Counted from the first letter of the stretch, positions 8,297 through 16,921 are shown. The stretch: DNA of 64,000 nucleotides from Prevotella sp. (GCA_017458005.1 JAFTGH010000054.1:1-64000); one strand, 5' to 3'. A program made the numbers and translations. Notes: generated by a model from the sequence alone, not told the origin.

Positions 8297-9379
8297 ATGA
8301 ACAAGTTTGATTATGAATTCCCTGTACGCATACACTTCGGACAGGGATGCTTCGAGGAGAGTTTGAAGAAGGAGTTGCCGAGTTATGGCGGGACGGTGAT
8401 GCTCGCCTACGGTGGCGGTTCACTAAAGCGTACGGGAATGTACGACCGCATTGTAGAGATATTGAAAGAATCAGGTAAGAAGATTGTCGACTTCTCTGGC
8501 ATCATGCCGAACCCTACCCTGCGCAAGGTGCAGGAAGGGACGGCATTAGCCCGCGAACGAAAGGTAGACCTGATCCTCGCTGTAGGCGGTGGAAGTGTGA
8601 GCGACTGCTGCAAGATCGTGTCGAGTGAGTCAGAGGCGGCACTCGGAGTCGTCGTAACGGCAAGTGGCACTGGCTCAGAACAGAACAATGGCGCCGTCAT
8701 CACCGATGAGGAGAAAAAGATCAAGGGTGCCATGTGGGGCAGTTTCGCCGACTTCGCTATCCTCGACCCTGACCTGACGAAGACCGTGCCGATGCGGCAG
8801 GTCATCAGCGGAGCCTTCGATACACTCTCCCATTGTATGGAGACTTATTTCGGACGACCTGACGAGATCAATGTATCTGACGAAATCAACGAGGCTGTAC
8901 AACGTAATACCATCCGTAATATCAAGCGGCTGATACAGGATCCCAACGACGACCATGCCCGCTCGGAACTGATGTGGGCTTCGGCGATGGGCGAGAACGG
9001 CATCCTGAAACTTGGCAAGCAGACCGACTTCCAGTGTCACATGCTGGAACACCAACTGGGTGCTTACACGGACTGTAATCACGGACAGGGACTTGCCGTC
9101 CTCCACCCCACCCTCTACCGCCATATCTATAAGGATGCGGAGAGGAAGTTCAGACGATGGGCTGAGGAGGTATGGCTGGTGCAACTTCCTGAGGACGGTA
9201 TCGATGCCCTTGAAGACTTCATCCGGGAGATAGGACTTCCCACCAGACTCTCCGAGATGGGTATCACCTTGGATGAGGCGACCACAGAGGCTATCGCCGC
9301 ATCGACCATTATCACCCCGGGCTGCTGCAAGCAACTAACCAAGGATGAGTTGATAGAGATTTTAAACGAATGCAAATAA
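8297..9379 (+). CDS. Iron-containing alcohol dehydrogenase (YqhD/butanol dehydrogenase type), internally shortened
   Basis: A 360-residue group III alcohol dehydrogenase. The NADP-binding motifs YGGGS and GGGSVSDCCK and the metal ligands D175, H179, H252 and H262 are present, so the catalytic core is intact. Compared with E. coli YqhD from memory, the stretch between GGGSV and the following TGSE is about 21 residues too short: the usual tryptophan-containing loop and the PxGxVLT lead-in are gone, without a frameshift. The family reduces aldehydes with NADPH. It is the last gene of the unit begun by the NTF2-AKR fusion and ends at a strong terminator. Whether the deletion inactivates it cannot be told from sequence. 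Confidence 0.85.
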   Translation: MNKFDYEFPVRIHFGQGCFEESLKKELPSYGGTVMLAYGGGSLKRTGMYDRIVEILKESGKKIVDFSGIMPNPTLRKVQEGTALARERKVDLILAVGGGSVSDCCKIVSSESEAALGVVVTASGTGSEQNNGAVITDEEKKIKGAMWGSFADFAILDPDLTKTVPMRQVISGAFDTLSHCMETYFGRPDEINVSDEINEAVQRNTIRNIKRLIQDPNDDHARSELMWASAMGENGILKLGKQTDFQCHMLEHQLGAYTDCNHGQGLAVLHPTLYRHIYKDAERKFRRWAEEVWLVQLPEDGIDALEDFIREIGLPTRLSEMGITLDEATTEAIAASTIITPGCCKQLTKDELIEILNECK

Positions 9380-9382
9380 ACA

Positions 9383-9420
9383 AAAAAGAATCCCCAACCG
9401 TTTGGCTGGGGATTCTTTTT
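9383..9420. terminator. Bidirectional terminator
   Basis: A/T-flanked stem around AATCCCCAACC and GGCTGGGGATT. It serves the alcohol dehydrogenase and the convergent 9419 gene, whose stop codon overlaps its T run. Confidence 0.85.
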
Positions 9421-10516
9421 AGTCGGTGGTGTTCATCACCAGGTTAAATATCTTCAGATACTGTTGCGCCATCCGTTTCTCTGGGGAGCCCTCCGACTCG
9501 CCCTCTTCCTGACCGATGACTTCGATGCAACGGTTGTTCTCATCGAAATAGTGGCGTGACTCAACCTTCTCCCCCTCCTCATGGCTCACGTCATAGGCGA
9601 ACATCAGGTTCACCCGCTTGGTGTCGAAGAGGAACTCACGATAGATGTCCATTCCCATCATGTTATTATGACGGTGCTCTGAGATGAAGTAGCAGTGGTT
9701 CTTCGTCTCATCACCCTGTCGCAGTTGGGTGAAGTTGTAATTCATCTCAATGGTATAGGGGGGACCCATCGTCTGGTCGTGGACAACGACTTTCATATAG
9801 CGAGGCTCCTCCATCTTCTCGTCAGCCGCCATCTGCTGTCTTGCCTGGGCGTAGGCACTGCGGATGGTCTTCATGCGGTCCGCCTTGGGAGTCGCCTTCG
9901 TATTACCTGCGAACAGGTTTACCACAGCATTGCCACTGTTCATCAAAGCGTCGAAGATGGCAAGGTAGTTCTTTGCTGTCGCCTTCTCACTGTCCCCATC
10001 ATTCCAAGTATGGGCACCAGGAGCGGCATCCTGCCCTCCCACCTTGTGTTTCTGGTCGACGAGTTTGCCGTCCTCCCCATAGTAGTAGCGGGTCTCCACC
10101 TCAAAACCGGCATCCGTCACGCCCTTCATATAGCAGAAGAGCAACGTGCCCTCATTGGGGTCGAAGAGTATCTCCCGATAACGGGTGTGTCCGTGTGATT
10201 CGAAGTTCTCGATGACGAGATAGCAACTGGAGGCATTGCCATAGTCAAGACTAGGGTCTGTGCGGTTCTTATTGAAATAGAACTTCAACTCCGTCCAGTC
10301 ATCCAAAATAAAATCCTCGTCAATCTGCTCGGGATTGCTCAGCGTGATGGTCGCGTCGAGCGGCGCCATACCGTTCTGACCATTGGCGGCAACCTGCGCT
10401 TTCGCCTCGGCATATTTCTCACGGATATACTTCACTCGCTCTTTACTGGCGGTCTGTGCCACTGCCGAGCCCACCATCGTGAGCAGGAGGGTCGTTACTA
10501 CTATAACTTTTCGCAT
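9419..10516 (-). CDS. Secreted protein with two related repeats, function unknown
   Basis: A 365-residue protein starting at the ATG at 10516, chosen because a signal peptide follows at once (MRKVIVVTTLLLTMVGSAVAQ); an upstream GTG/ATG extension would put ten residues before it. The mature part is two related halves. Each opens with an alpha-helical segment (KERVKYIREKYAEAKAQVAANG; ADRMKTIRSAYAQARQQMAAD), followed by a beta-rich part with a CYFISE/CYLVIE strand, a YREILFD/YREFLFD strand, an ESRHYFDE/ETRYYYGE strand, and a closing helix (KNYLAIFDALMN; QQYLKIFNLVMN). I do not recognise a named family. Transcription starts from one of the two copies of a 67-bp repeated promoter (10533-10599). 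Confidence 0.8.
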   Translation of the reverse strand: MRKVIVVTTLLLTMVGSAVAQTASKERVKYIREKYAEAKAQVAANGQNGMAPLDATITLSNPEQIDEDFILDDWTELKFYFNKNRTDPSLDYGNASSCYLVIENFESHGHTRYREILFDPNEGTLLFCYMKGVTDAGFEVETRYYYGEDGKLVDQKHKVGGQDAAPGAHTWNDGDSEKATAKNYLAIFDALMNSGNAVVNLFAGNTKATPKADRMKTIRSAYAQARQQMAADEKMEEPRYMKVVVHDQTMGPPYTIEMNYNFTQLRQGDETKNHCYFISEHRHNNMMGMDIYREFLFDTKRVNLMFAYDVSHEEGEKVESRHYFDENNRCIEVIGQEEGESEGSPEKRMAQQYLKIFNLVMNTTD

Positions 10517-10532
10517 TGATACACTGTTTATG

Positions 10533-10599
10533 ATTTCACGCCACAAAGATACACTTTATCCTTTAAAATTCCAAATTTATTTGGTATTTTGCTCACTTA
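10533..10599 (-). repeat. 67-bp direct repeat, copy 1, carrying a promoter
   Basis: Identical over 67 bases to 11414-11480. On the minus strand it holds TTTGG, 19 bases, then TATCTTTG, which is a full Bacteroidota promoter, plus the start of the transcript. Here it drives the secreted protein at 9419-10516. Confidence 0.9.
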
Positions 10600-10624
10600 A
10601 TCACAATCACTGAGCCAAAGGCTC

Positions 10625-10669
10625 GAACTCGTTCACGCTCGATCAAGCATGAACGAGTTCTTGCTTGAT
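10625..10669. repeat. Two overlapping inverted repeats
   Basis: An 11-bp perfect inverted repeat (GAACTCGTTCA at 10625-10635, TGAACGAGTTC at 10650-10660) interlocks with a second one (ATCAAGCA near 10642-10649, TGCTTGAT at 10662-10669). Only one stem can form at a time. There is no T run, so it is not an ordinary terminator. Confidence 0.7.
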
Positions 10670-10671
10670 GC

Positions 10672-11028
10672 TCACTTAATCACGACTTTACGACCATTGA
10701 TGATAAACAGACCCTTGACAGGCGAGGTGATACGCTGACCCTGCAGGTTATATACCTCATACTTGCCCGTCTCGGCATTGATCTCATAGATCGCCGTACT
10801 TCACCTCGTAACTGCTCTGTGGGAAACTTACAGTTGGATTCTGCTTCGGAGGATTCTGAACGGTCAAAGTGTACTCAGCAGAGCCGCCCTCCCAGTCAGA
10901 ATTACCTGCCCATGTGGCGGTGATAGTAGTCTCGCCGGCTGCATGGGCTGTCACCGTTCCGTCGTTGGATACCGTTGCCACATTGGGATTAGAAGAGGTG
11001 TAGGTAATTTACGTAAAACTTGTTTCAT
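10672..11028 (-). pseudogene. Decayed gene for a secreted protein (Ig-like domain plus YNLxGQR tail)
   Basis: On the minus strand an ATG at 11028 follows a -7 box (TAATTTTG near 11074-11081) and encodes only MKQVLRKLP in its own frame. From about 11007 another frame reads a bacterial Ig-like (Big_2) module: TYTSSNPNVATVSNDGTVTA, then AAGETTITATW and SAEYTLTV, ending at a TGA at 10784-10786. From about 10797 a third frame gives the C-terminal tail with YNLQGQRITSPVKG and INGRKVVIK, stopping at 10672. The pieces belong to one secreted protein whose middle was deleted and whose frame broke twice. The same tail type ends the pectate lyase at 61556-63457. Confidence 0.75.
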
Positions 11029-11163
11029 AATTGTTAATGTTTAATTGTTTATAATGTGATAATGATTAATTCTGTTTACAAAATTACGACATTAATCGCA
11101 AACAAGCATTGTCTATTCTTTCCAAAATATTGTCTAATTTAAGCAAAACACCATAAAAACAGT

Positions 11164-11193
11164 AAAAAAAACCGAGACTCATAGGAGCCTCGG
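11164..11193 (-). terminator. Intrinsic terminator after the 51-residue gene
   Basis: On the minus strand a CCGAG-g-CTC / GAG-t-CTCGG stem (11172-11193) is followed by eight T residues. Confidence 0.75.
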
Positions 11194-11241
11194 CGGAAAA
11201 GGGGTATATTAGGGAACTTTAATACTCGATGAGAAGAAGTC

Positions 11242-11397
11242 TCATGGGTTGATGATTTTCTTACCATCCTTGTAACTCTTGCACTGTGCCTGCAGTTCTG
11301 GATCCACCAACTCTATCATCCACTTATTGGCGACCGCTGTTCTCCATGTTTTGGAGAGTCTTCTCCTCGTTGTAACGTTAGTTGTTCTTGCTTCCAT
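11242..11397 (-). CDS. Small basic protein (51 residues), function unknown
   Basis: Start at the ATG at 11397, downstream of the second copy of the 67-bp promoter repeat (11414-11480); the stop at 11242 is followed by a clear terminator. The peptide is strongly basic at the front (TTNVTTRRRLSKTWRTAV) and ends in KKIINP, with no signal peptide or membrane segment. An upstream in-frame start would add ten residues encoded partly by the repeated leader. I do not recognise it. The dedicated promoter and terminator argue that it is transcribed, but the coding call rests on this context alone; it may instead be an RNA or the stump of a larger gene. Confidence 0.45.
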   Translation of the reverse strand: MEARTTNVTTRRRLSKTWRTAVANKWMIELVDPELQAQCKSYKDGKKIINP

Positions 11398-11413
11398 ATT
11401 TCTCTGTTTTTTT

Positions 11414-11480
11414 ATTTCACGCCACAAAGATACACTTTATCCTTTAAAATTCCAAATTTATTTGGTATTTTGCTCACTTA
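11414..11480 (-). repeat. 67-bp direct repeat, copy 2, carrying a promoter
   Basis: Second copy of the promoter-bearing repeat, 881 bases from copy 1 and without a single mismatch. It drives the 51-residue gene. Confidence 0.9.
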
Positions 11481-11565
11481 GTCGTACCTTTTGCACCAAT
11501 CCCTCACCGTTAAAACATCACAACTGCCATCCTAAGCAGTTGGAAGTGCCGTTATATTCAATGTA

Positions 11566-11600
11566 AAGTGCCGTTGTAATCAATCGTTACAACGGCACTT
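11566..11600. repeat. 14-bp perfect inverted repeat
   Basis: AAGTGCCGTTGTAA (11566-11579) and TTACAACGGCACTT (11587-11600) with a 7-base loop. A partial direct copy of AAGTGCCGTT lies at 11543-11552. The 11398-11699 gap otherwise holds only the promoter repeat and the palindromic array. Confidence 0.8.
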
Positions 11601-11606
11601 TTCACT

Positions 11607-11692
11607 TGTCGACTCCAGTCGACAGACCTGCTGACTCCAGTCGACAACCTTGTTGACTCCAGTCAGCAGGTCTGTTGACTCCATGTCGGCAA
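11607..11692. repeat. Array of four 18-bp palindromes, 22-bp period
   Basis: Units begin at 11607, 11629, 11651 and 11673. The first, TGTCGACTCCAGTCGACA, is a near-perfect palindrome; the others vary by compensating or single changes (TGCTGACT..., TGTTGACTCCAGTCAGCA). A 15-bp inverted repeat, ACAGACCTGCTGACT with AGTCAGCAGGTCTGT, also links units 1-2 to units 3-4. It lies immediately downstream of the minus-strand gene ending at 11700. Confidence 0.85.
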
Positions 11693-11699
11693 CCACTTA

Positions 11700-12374
11700 T
11701 TACTTCAGTCCCTTCCACGTACCACGAATGGGCTTGCACTGGGTATAGAGAGCGGGACAGTTGAATACCTGATGCAGTTCCGAGTCCTCAGGCTTAATAA
11801 TCTCGACACTGCGTTGACGGGTGTCCCAGCCATTGCCGAGCATATAGAGGTAGACGACTCGCCCCGACCCCATAAACTGCATGTCACGATGCTGGTTCAC
11901 ACTTGCCTTCATCTCTACCGTATAGGGCTGCTGAGGGCTGTATCCGTTCTCCGGCGTGGCTCCCTTCAGCACAGCGGCAGGCAGGTAGCGCAGGTGATAG
12001 GTATCGTTCTTGGGCGCATACTGCGACTGCCCGTACTTGTTGTTCAACTGCGAGATGACACTTTTCACGTTCGAGGGCCAGCAGATGAGTTCAATGCATT
12101 TGCGACCTTCCTCACGGTTGCGTCCATAGATTTCCATTGCCATCGGCATCATGGCAGCAGTGCCATGAGGTGTCTTGCCGAGGAACTGACGATAGAGTGC
12201 CTCAAACTCCTTGAAGTCCTTTGGCACATTGGTAAAAGATACAGTGCCTGTAGCCTTCGCCTGATACTTCGAGGCTGTCAGCGTACCCTCCATCGTATAG
12301 ACATGCTCACCGTATGTCCATCTCTCTTGGGCGTTTGCCACTAATCCTGTCATTGCCAGCAGTGCCGCAAGCAA
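11700..12374 (-). CDS. Secreted protein of unknown function, start uncertain
   Basis: About 224 residues ending GTWKGLK, with the second half of a signal peptide (LLAALLAMTGLVANAQ) and then a mostly beta-strand mature part (WTYGEHVYTMEGTLTASKYQ, ATGTVSFTNVPKDFKEFEALYRQF). The only usable start in frame is the TTG at 12374; upstream the frame continues through LDNRFFST to a TAA with no ATG. Either a TTG start is used or a small indel has destroyed an original upstream ATG. I recognise no named domain. Downstream lies the palindromic array, and upstream a divergent small secreted protein. Confidence 0.6.
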   Translation of the reverse strand: MLAALLAMTGLVANAQERWTYGEHVYTMEGTLTASKYQAKATGTVSFTNVPKDFKEFEALYRQFLGKTPHGTAAMMPMAMEIYGRNREEGRKCIELICWPSNVKSVISQLNNKYGQSQYAPKNDTYHLRYLPAAVLKGATPENGYSPQQPYTVEMKASVNQHRDMQFMGSGRVVYLYMLGNGWDTRQRSVEIIKPEDSELHQVFNCPALYTQCKPIRGTWKGLK

Positions 12375-12471
12375 TGTTGAGAAAAATCTATTGTCTAATC
12401 TTTACAAAAAGGCTTTATTCGGCAATAAAATACACAATTTACGTCCTTTTGGTAAAGCAAGGAAAAATGCG

Positions 12472-12479
12472 TACTTTTG
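12472..12479 (+). promoter_or_regulatory. -7 box of the 12533 gene (TACTTTTG)
   Basis: Preceded about 20 bases upstream by TTTTG and followed by a 53-base leader. Confidence 0.65.
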
Positions 12480-12532
12480 TATATAATTTATATGTAACGT
12501 GGGAACCATTCATAATTTAAAACATAGAGACA

Positions 12533-12778
12533 ATGAGAAAATTATTACTGATGATGACCATTCTGCTCACCGTGGTGGGCTGTGGCGTCTATGGCGCCAA
12601 CTTCGAGTATGACGCCAAGGCATTTGTGGAGCGCGGTACGCTCTATGTCACCGCCGATGGCTTCAACGGCAACTTCAAGTTGAACGACAAGGACCAGTTG
12701 GAGGGTCACTACAAACTCACCGTACCGCATGGCGGCGAGACCTATGAGGGTGACATCACCATGAAACGCGGGTGGTAA
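12533..12778 (+). CDS. Small secreted or lipid-anchored protein, function unknown
   Basis: An 81-residue protein with an N-terminal hydrophobic segment (MRKLLLMMTILLTVVGCGVYGA). The VVGC could be a lipobox (C17), or cleavage could occur after GVYGA; the sequence does not decide. The mature part is short and beta-like (FEYDAKAFVERGTLYVTADGFNGNFK) and ends MKRGW. It stands alone between its own promoter and a terminator. No family is recognised. Confidence 0.7.
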   Translation: MRKLLLMMTILLTVVGCGVYGANFEYDAKAFVERGTLYVTADGFNGNFKLNDKDQLEGHYKLTVPHGGETYEGDITMKRGW

Positions 12779-12792
12779 GAGAGACTTTTTAA

Positions 12793-12831
12793 AAAGAGAA
12801 TCCCCAGCCAAGACGGTTGGGGATTCTCTTT
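12793..12831. terminator. Bidirectional terminator
   Basis: Stem AAGAGAATCCCCAGCC with GGTTGGGGATTCTCTT. It serves the 12533 gene and the convergent mutB. Confidence 0.85.
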
Positions 12832-12848
12832 ATATATAATAAGGTGTA

Positions 12849-15014
12849 TTACTCTTCGCCAAGTAATATCTTCATCATCTCAACGGCAGCCTTTGCCACT
12901 GAGGTACCAGGACCGAAGATGGCTGCAACACCAGCCTTATAGAGGAAGTCGTAGTCCTGGGCGGGGATGACACCACCAGCGATGACCATGATGTCCTCAC
13001 GACCGAGTTTCTTCAACTCCTCAATCAGTTGTGGTATCAAGGTCTTGTGACCAGCGGCAAGAGACGAGGCACCTACTACATGCACGTCGTTCTCCACTGC
13101 CTCACGGGCTGCCTCAGCAGGAGTCTGGAACAACGGTCCCATATCCACATCGAAGCCGCAGTCGGCATAACCTGTAGCCACTACCTTTGCACCACGGTCG
13201 TGACCGTCCTGTCCCATCTTAGCGATGAAGATACGGGGACGACGACCTTCCTTCTTCGCGAACTCATCGGTCAACTGGCAAGCCAACTCGAAGTCGCTGT
13301 CGTTCTTTGACTCTGAACTATACACGCCTGAAATTGTTCTGATTACTGCTTTATAACGACCTACGATCTCCTCGCAGGCATCTGAAATCTCACCAAGGGT
13401 ACAACGCAACTGGGCTGCCTTTACGGCGAGGTCGAGGAGGTTGTTCTCACTCTTGCGACCATCCTTGAAGTCACGCACACACTCCGTAATCGCCTTGAGG
13501 GCAGCCTGACAGGCAGCCTCGTCACGAGAGCCGCGAACCTGTGCCAGACTCTCCTCCTGCTGCTTGCGCACAGCGGTATTGTCGACCTCAAGGATGTCGA
13601 TAGGATCCTCGTGCTCCAAGCGATACTTATTGGTTCCTACGATGGTCTGTACACCAGAGTCGATACGAGCCTGGGTACGGGCGGCAGCCTCCTCGATACG
13701 CATCTTGGGCAGACCCGTCTCGATAGCCTTAGCCATACCACCCAGTTTCTCGATCTCCTGGATATGCTCCCAAGCCTTATGCACCAGTTCATTGGTCAGC
13801 GTCTCCACATAGTAGGAGCCTGCCCATGGGTCGATCTGCTTGCAGACCTTCGTCTCGTTCTGGATATAGATCTGGGTGTTACGGGCAATACGTGCCGAGA
13901 AATCGGTAGGCAGTGCTATCGCCTCGTCAAGGGCATTGGTATGCAGTGACTGGGTATGTCCCAGCACGGCAGCCATCGCCTCGATACACGTACGACCTAC
14001 GTTATTGAAAGGATCCTGTTCGGTCAGACTCCAACCAGAGGTCTGTGAGTGGGTACGCAGGGCGAGTGACTTCGGATTCTTGGCACCGAAACTCTTCACG
14101 ATCTTCGCCCACAACAGACGACCGGCGCGCATCTTGGCAATCTCCATGAAGTGGTTCATACCTATCGCCCAGAAGAATGACAGACGGGGAGCGAAGGCAT
14201 CCACGTCGATACCGGCGTTGACACCCGTACGCAGATAGTCCATACCATCGGCAAGGGTGTAGGCAAGTTCGATGTCTGCGGTAGCACCAGCCTCCTGCAT
14301 GTGATAGCCGGAGATAGAGATGCTGTTGAACTTCGGCATCTTCTGAGAGGTATACTCGAAGATATCTGCGATGATCTTCATCGAGAAGGCAGGTGGATAG
14401 ATATAGGTGTTACGCACCATGAACTCCTTCAGGATATCGTTCTGGATCGTACCAGCCATCTCCTCCAACTGGGCACCCTGCTCCAGACCTGCCACAATAT
14501 AGAAGGCAAGGATAGGCAGCACGGCACCGTTCATCGTCATAGAGACAGACATCTTGTTCAAGGGGATGCCCGAGAACAGCACCTTCATGTTCTCCTCGTT
14601 ACAGATACTTACACCAGCCTTACCCACGTCACCTACCACACGGACATTGTCGGGGTCGTAGCCACGGTGTGTCGGCAGGTCGAAGGCGACAGAGAGTCCC
14701 TTCTGACCACTGGCGAGGTTACGACGATAGAACGCATTCGACTCCTCAGCGGTGGAGAATCCGGCATACTGACGGATGGTCCACGGACGGAACGGATACA
14801 TCATCGAGTATGGACCACGGAGATAAGGGGGAATACCTGCTGTGAAGTCGAGGTGCTCCATATCCTCCAAGTCCTCTTTTGTATATACAGGACGAACCTC
14901 GATATGCTCTGGCGTCTTCCAGTCGGCTACGATGTTATTGTCCTTGATCCACTTGGCACCGTCTTGAGCCTTGATGCCTGCATAGATATCAATATCTTTA
15001 AATTGTTTACGCAT
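12849..15014 (-). CDS. mutB: Methylmalonyl-CoA mutase, large catalytic subunit
   Basis: A 721-residue protein with the TIM-barrel substrate domain ([32 protein letters not shown]) and a C-terminal cobalamin-binding domain with the histidine motif DGHDRG (D603, H605, G608) and GGVIP/GPGTS for the lower axial pocket. It interconverts succinyl-CoA and (R)-methylmalonyl-CoA, the adenosylcobalamin step of the succinate-propionate route. It is the second gene of a mutA-mutB operon with a 20-base gap, the usual arrangement. No B12 riboswitch is visible upstream of mutA. Length and motifs are normal. Confidence 0.97.
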   Translation of the reverse strand: MRKQFKDIDIYAGIKAQDGAKWIKDNNIVADWKTPEHIEVRPVYTKEDLEDMEHLDFTAGIPPYLRGPYSMMYPFRPWTIRQYAGFSTAEESNAFYRRNLASGQKGLSVAFDLPTHRGYDPDNVRVVGDVGKAGVSICNEENMKVLFSGIPLNKMSVSMTMNGAVLPILAFYIVAGLEQGAQLEEMAGTIQNDILKEFMVRNTYIYPPAFSMKIIADIFEYTSQKMPKFNSISISGYHMQEAGATADIELAYTLADGMDYLRTGVNAGIDVDAFAPRLSFFWAIGMNHFMEIAKMRAGRLLWAKIVKSFGAKNPKSLALRTHSQTSGWSLTEQDPFNNVGRTCIEAMAAVLGHTQSLHTNALDEAIALPTDFSARIARNTQIYIQNETKVCKQIDPWAGSYYVETLTNELVHKAWEHIQEIEKLGGMAKAIETGLPKMRIEEAAARTQARIDSGVQTIVGTNKYRLEHEDPIDILEVDNTAVRKQQEESLAQVRGSRDEAACQAALKAITECVRDFKDGRKSENNLLDLAVKAAQLRCTLGEISDACEEIVGRYKAVIRTISGVYSSESKNDSDFELACQLTDEFAKKEGRRPRIFIAKMGQDGHDRGAKVVATGYADCGFDVDMGPLFQTPAEAAREAVENDVHVVGASSLAAGHKTLIPQLIEELKKLGREDIMVIAGGVIPAQDYDFLYKAGVAAIFGPGTSVAKAAVEMMKILLGEE

Positions 15015-15034
15015 AATTCAAGTCCTCCTTACGA

Positions 15035-16882
15035 TTAAATACCAAGTTTCTGATTATACTCTTTCAAAGTCTCCAGCACATTGCAACGAACATGGATGAA
15101 ATTCTCGATGCCGGCAGCCTTCAGGTCCTCCATACAAGCAGGAGCGCCAGCCACAACGAACATCGCACGACCATTCAAATACTTGAAGGCGGGGATGGCA
15201 TACTCTGCATACTCGTCATCAGAAGAACAGATCACCACGATATCGGCATGAGCCTCCAAAGCAGCGTCAACACCCTCCTCTACTGTCTTGAAGCCAAGGT
15301 TGTCGATCACCTTATAGCCCGCACAAGCGAGGAAGTTACAGGAGAACTGGGCACGAGCCTGACGCATGGCGAGATTACCAATGGTCAGCATGAAGGCGGT
15401 AGGTACCTTGCTCTCCTCTGTATGGATGCGCAGGTCCTCGAAGTCAGCGGCAAGACGGGTGGTCTCCAGTTTCTTGAAGGGAGCCTCCTCTGCTGCGCCA
15501 CAGCAACAGGCAGCGCCCACGGGGCGTTTGCCATCGCTCTTCTCCGTGAAGTTCGGGAACTGGTTGGTACCCAGCAGGAACTCCTTGCGCTTGGCGGCAT
15601 CACCATGACGCTTCACGTTGGTAGCGTTGATATCATCCTGTACGATACCCTTCTTCACTGCCTCCAAGAAACCACCCTCGTCCTCCATCTTGAGGAAGAT
15701 CTTCCATGCCTCCTGGGCAAGGGCATCGGTCAGATGCTCGATATAATAAGAACCAGCGGATGGGTCAACGATACGGTCGAAATGACTCTCCTCCTTGATT
15801 AGCAACTGCTGGTTGCGGGCGATACGCTCTGAGAAATCAGTTGGTTTCTCGTAAGTCACATCGAATGGAGTAACGACCATCGAGTGGACACCACCCAAGG
15901 CGGCACTCATCGCCTCTGTCTGAGAGCGGAGCAGGTTAACGTAAGAGTCGAACACCGTCTGGTTATAGGTAGAGGTCGTTGCGTTGATGCACATCTTCGC
16001 ACTGTTCTCATCCTTCGGCTCATACTGCTTCACGATCTGAGCCCACAACAGACGGGCGGCACGGAACTTCGCGATCTCCATAAAGTAATTCTCCGAGACA
16101 CCCATATAGAACTTCATCTGACGAGCGGCAAGGTCGACATCCACGCCAGCGTCCACCAACTGCTGCAGGTACTCATTACCCCAAGCGAGGGCGTAGCCCA
16201 GTTCCTGGACGATATAGGCACCCGCATTGTTCAGCGTCTCGGTATGAACGGTCATCACATGTGCCTTCGGATAGTCCTTCAACAGTTCCACGATCTTCGG
16301 ACCATCGGCAAGGCGTGGAGTCACGTCCTTACCCTTCTGCAGCATCTTCTCGATAGGATCAAAGCCTACAGTGAACGACAGTTTCTCCTTGTCAAAGCCC
16401 TTCTTCGTGAAGTAAGCGTCCACCAGTTCGGCGAGTTTCAAGGCATGACATGGACAGGTGCGGAAGTTCAGGTCTACGATCTCACAGTAGATATCCTTCA
16501 GCAGTGCCTCAATTGTCTCCGCAGTCACCAAGTCCTTGGGGATGCGGAAACCCAGCGAGTCGATACCCTTGTTCAGGATATCGAGTGCTTTCTTGTTAGC
16601 CTCTACAGGGTCATTTACTGCGATGTTCTGCCTTACATACCATTCATTGGAGTTCTTCTTGTTACCACGTACGAACGGGAACTCGCCCGGCAGGGCATCA
16701 GGTGTTTTCAGGTTCGCCAAATCCTCACGGCGATAGAAAGGCTGTACGTTAAAGCCTTCATTGGTTCTCCACACGAGTCGCTTCTGGAAGTCGGCACCTT
16801 TCAGGTCCACTTCAATCTTGTCCAACCACTCTTGGGTAGTAGGAGCCTGGAACTCGGTGAAGAGTTTCTCTTTGTTTGCCAT
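15035..16882 (-). CDS. mutA: Methylmalonyl-CoA mutase, small subunit
   Basis: A 615-residue homologue of the large subunit. It keeps the barrel fold, but its C-terminal cobalamin-like domain has no DxHxxG, as expected for the non-catalytic partner. A short spacer (GAACCCGAAEEAPF-like, cysteine-rich) precedes that domain. It forms the heterodimer with MutB. Transcription probably starts at a TATCTTTG box (16922-16929), divergent from the transporter at 17057. The start at 16882 gives a conventional MANKEKLFTEF N-terminus. Confidence 0.95.
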   Translation of the reverse strand: MANKEKLFTEFQAPTTQEWLDKIEVDLKGADFQKRLVWRTNEGFNVQPFYRREDLANLKTPDALPGEFPFVRGNKKNSNEWYVRQNIAVNDPVEANKKALDILNKGIDSLGFRIPKDLVTAETIEALLKDIYCEIVDLNFRTCPCHALKLAELVDAYFTKKGFDKEKLSFTVGFDPIEKMLQKGKDVTPRLADGPKIVELLKDYPKAHVMTVHTETLNNAGAYIVQELGYALAWGNEYLQQLVDAGVDVDLAARQMKFYMGVSENYFMEIAKFRAARLLWAQIVKQYEPKDENSAKMCINATTSTYNQTVFDSYVNLLRSQTEAMSAALGGVHSMVVTPFDVTYEKPTDFSERIARNQQLLIKEESHFDRIVDPSAGSYYIEHLTDALAQEAWKIFLKMEDEGGFLEAVKKGIVQDDINATNVKRHGDAAKRKEFLLGTNQFPNFTEKSDGKRPVGAACCCGAAEEAPFKKLETTRLAADFEDLRIHTEESKVPTAFMLTIGNLAMRQARAQFSCNFLACAGYKVIDNLGFKTVEEGVDAALEAHADIVVICSSDDEYAEYAIPAFKYLNGRAMFVVAGAPACMEDLKAAGIENFIHVRCNVLETLKEYNQKLGI

Positions 16883-16921
16883 AAATGTATTATTATATAA
16901 GTTGTTTTACGTTATTGACTG

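Noticed and set aside
15884-16900. Open frame of 338 codons on the plus strand
   Set aside because: Antisense to mutA, whose product has a full match to its family.
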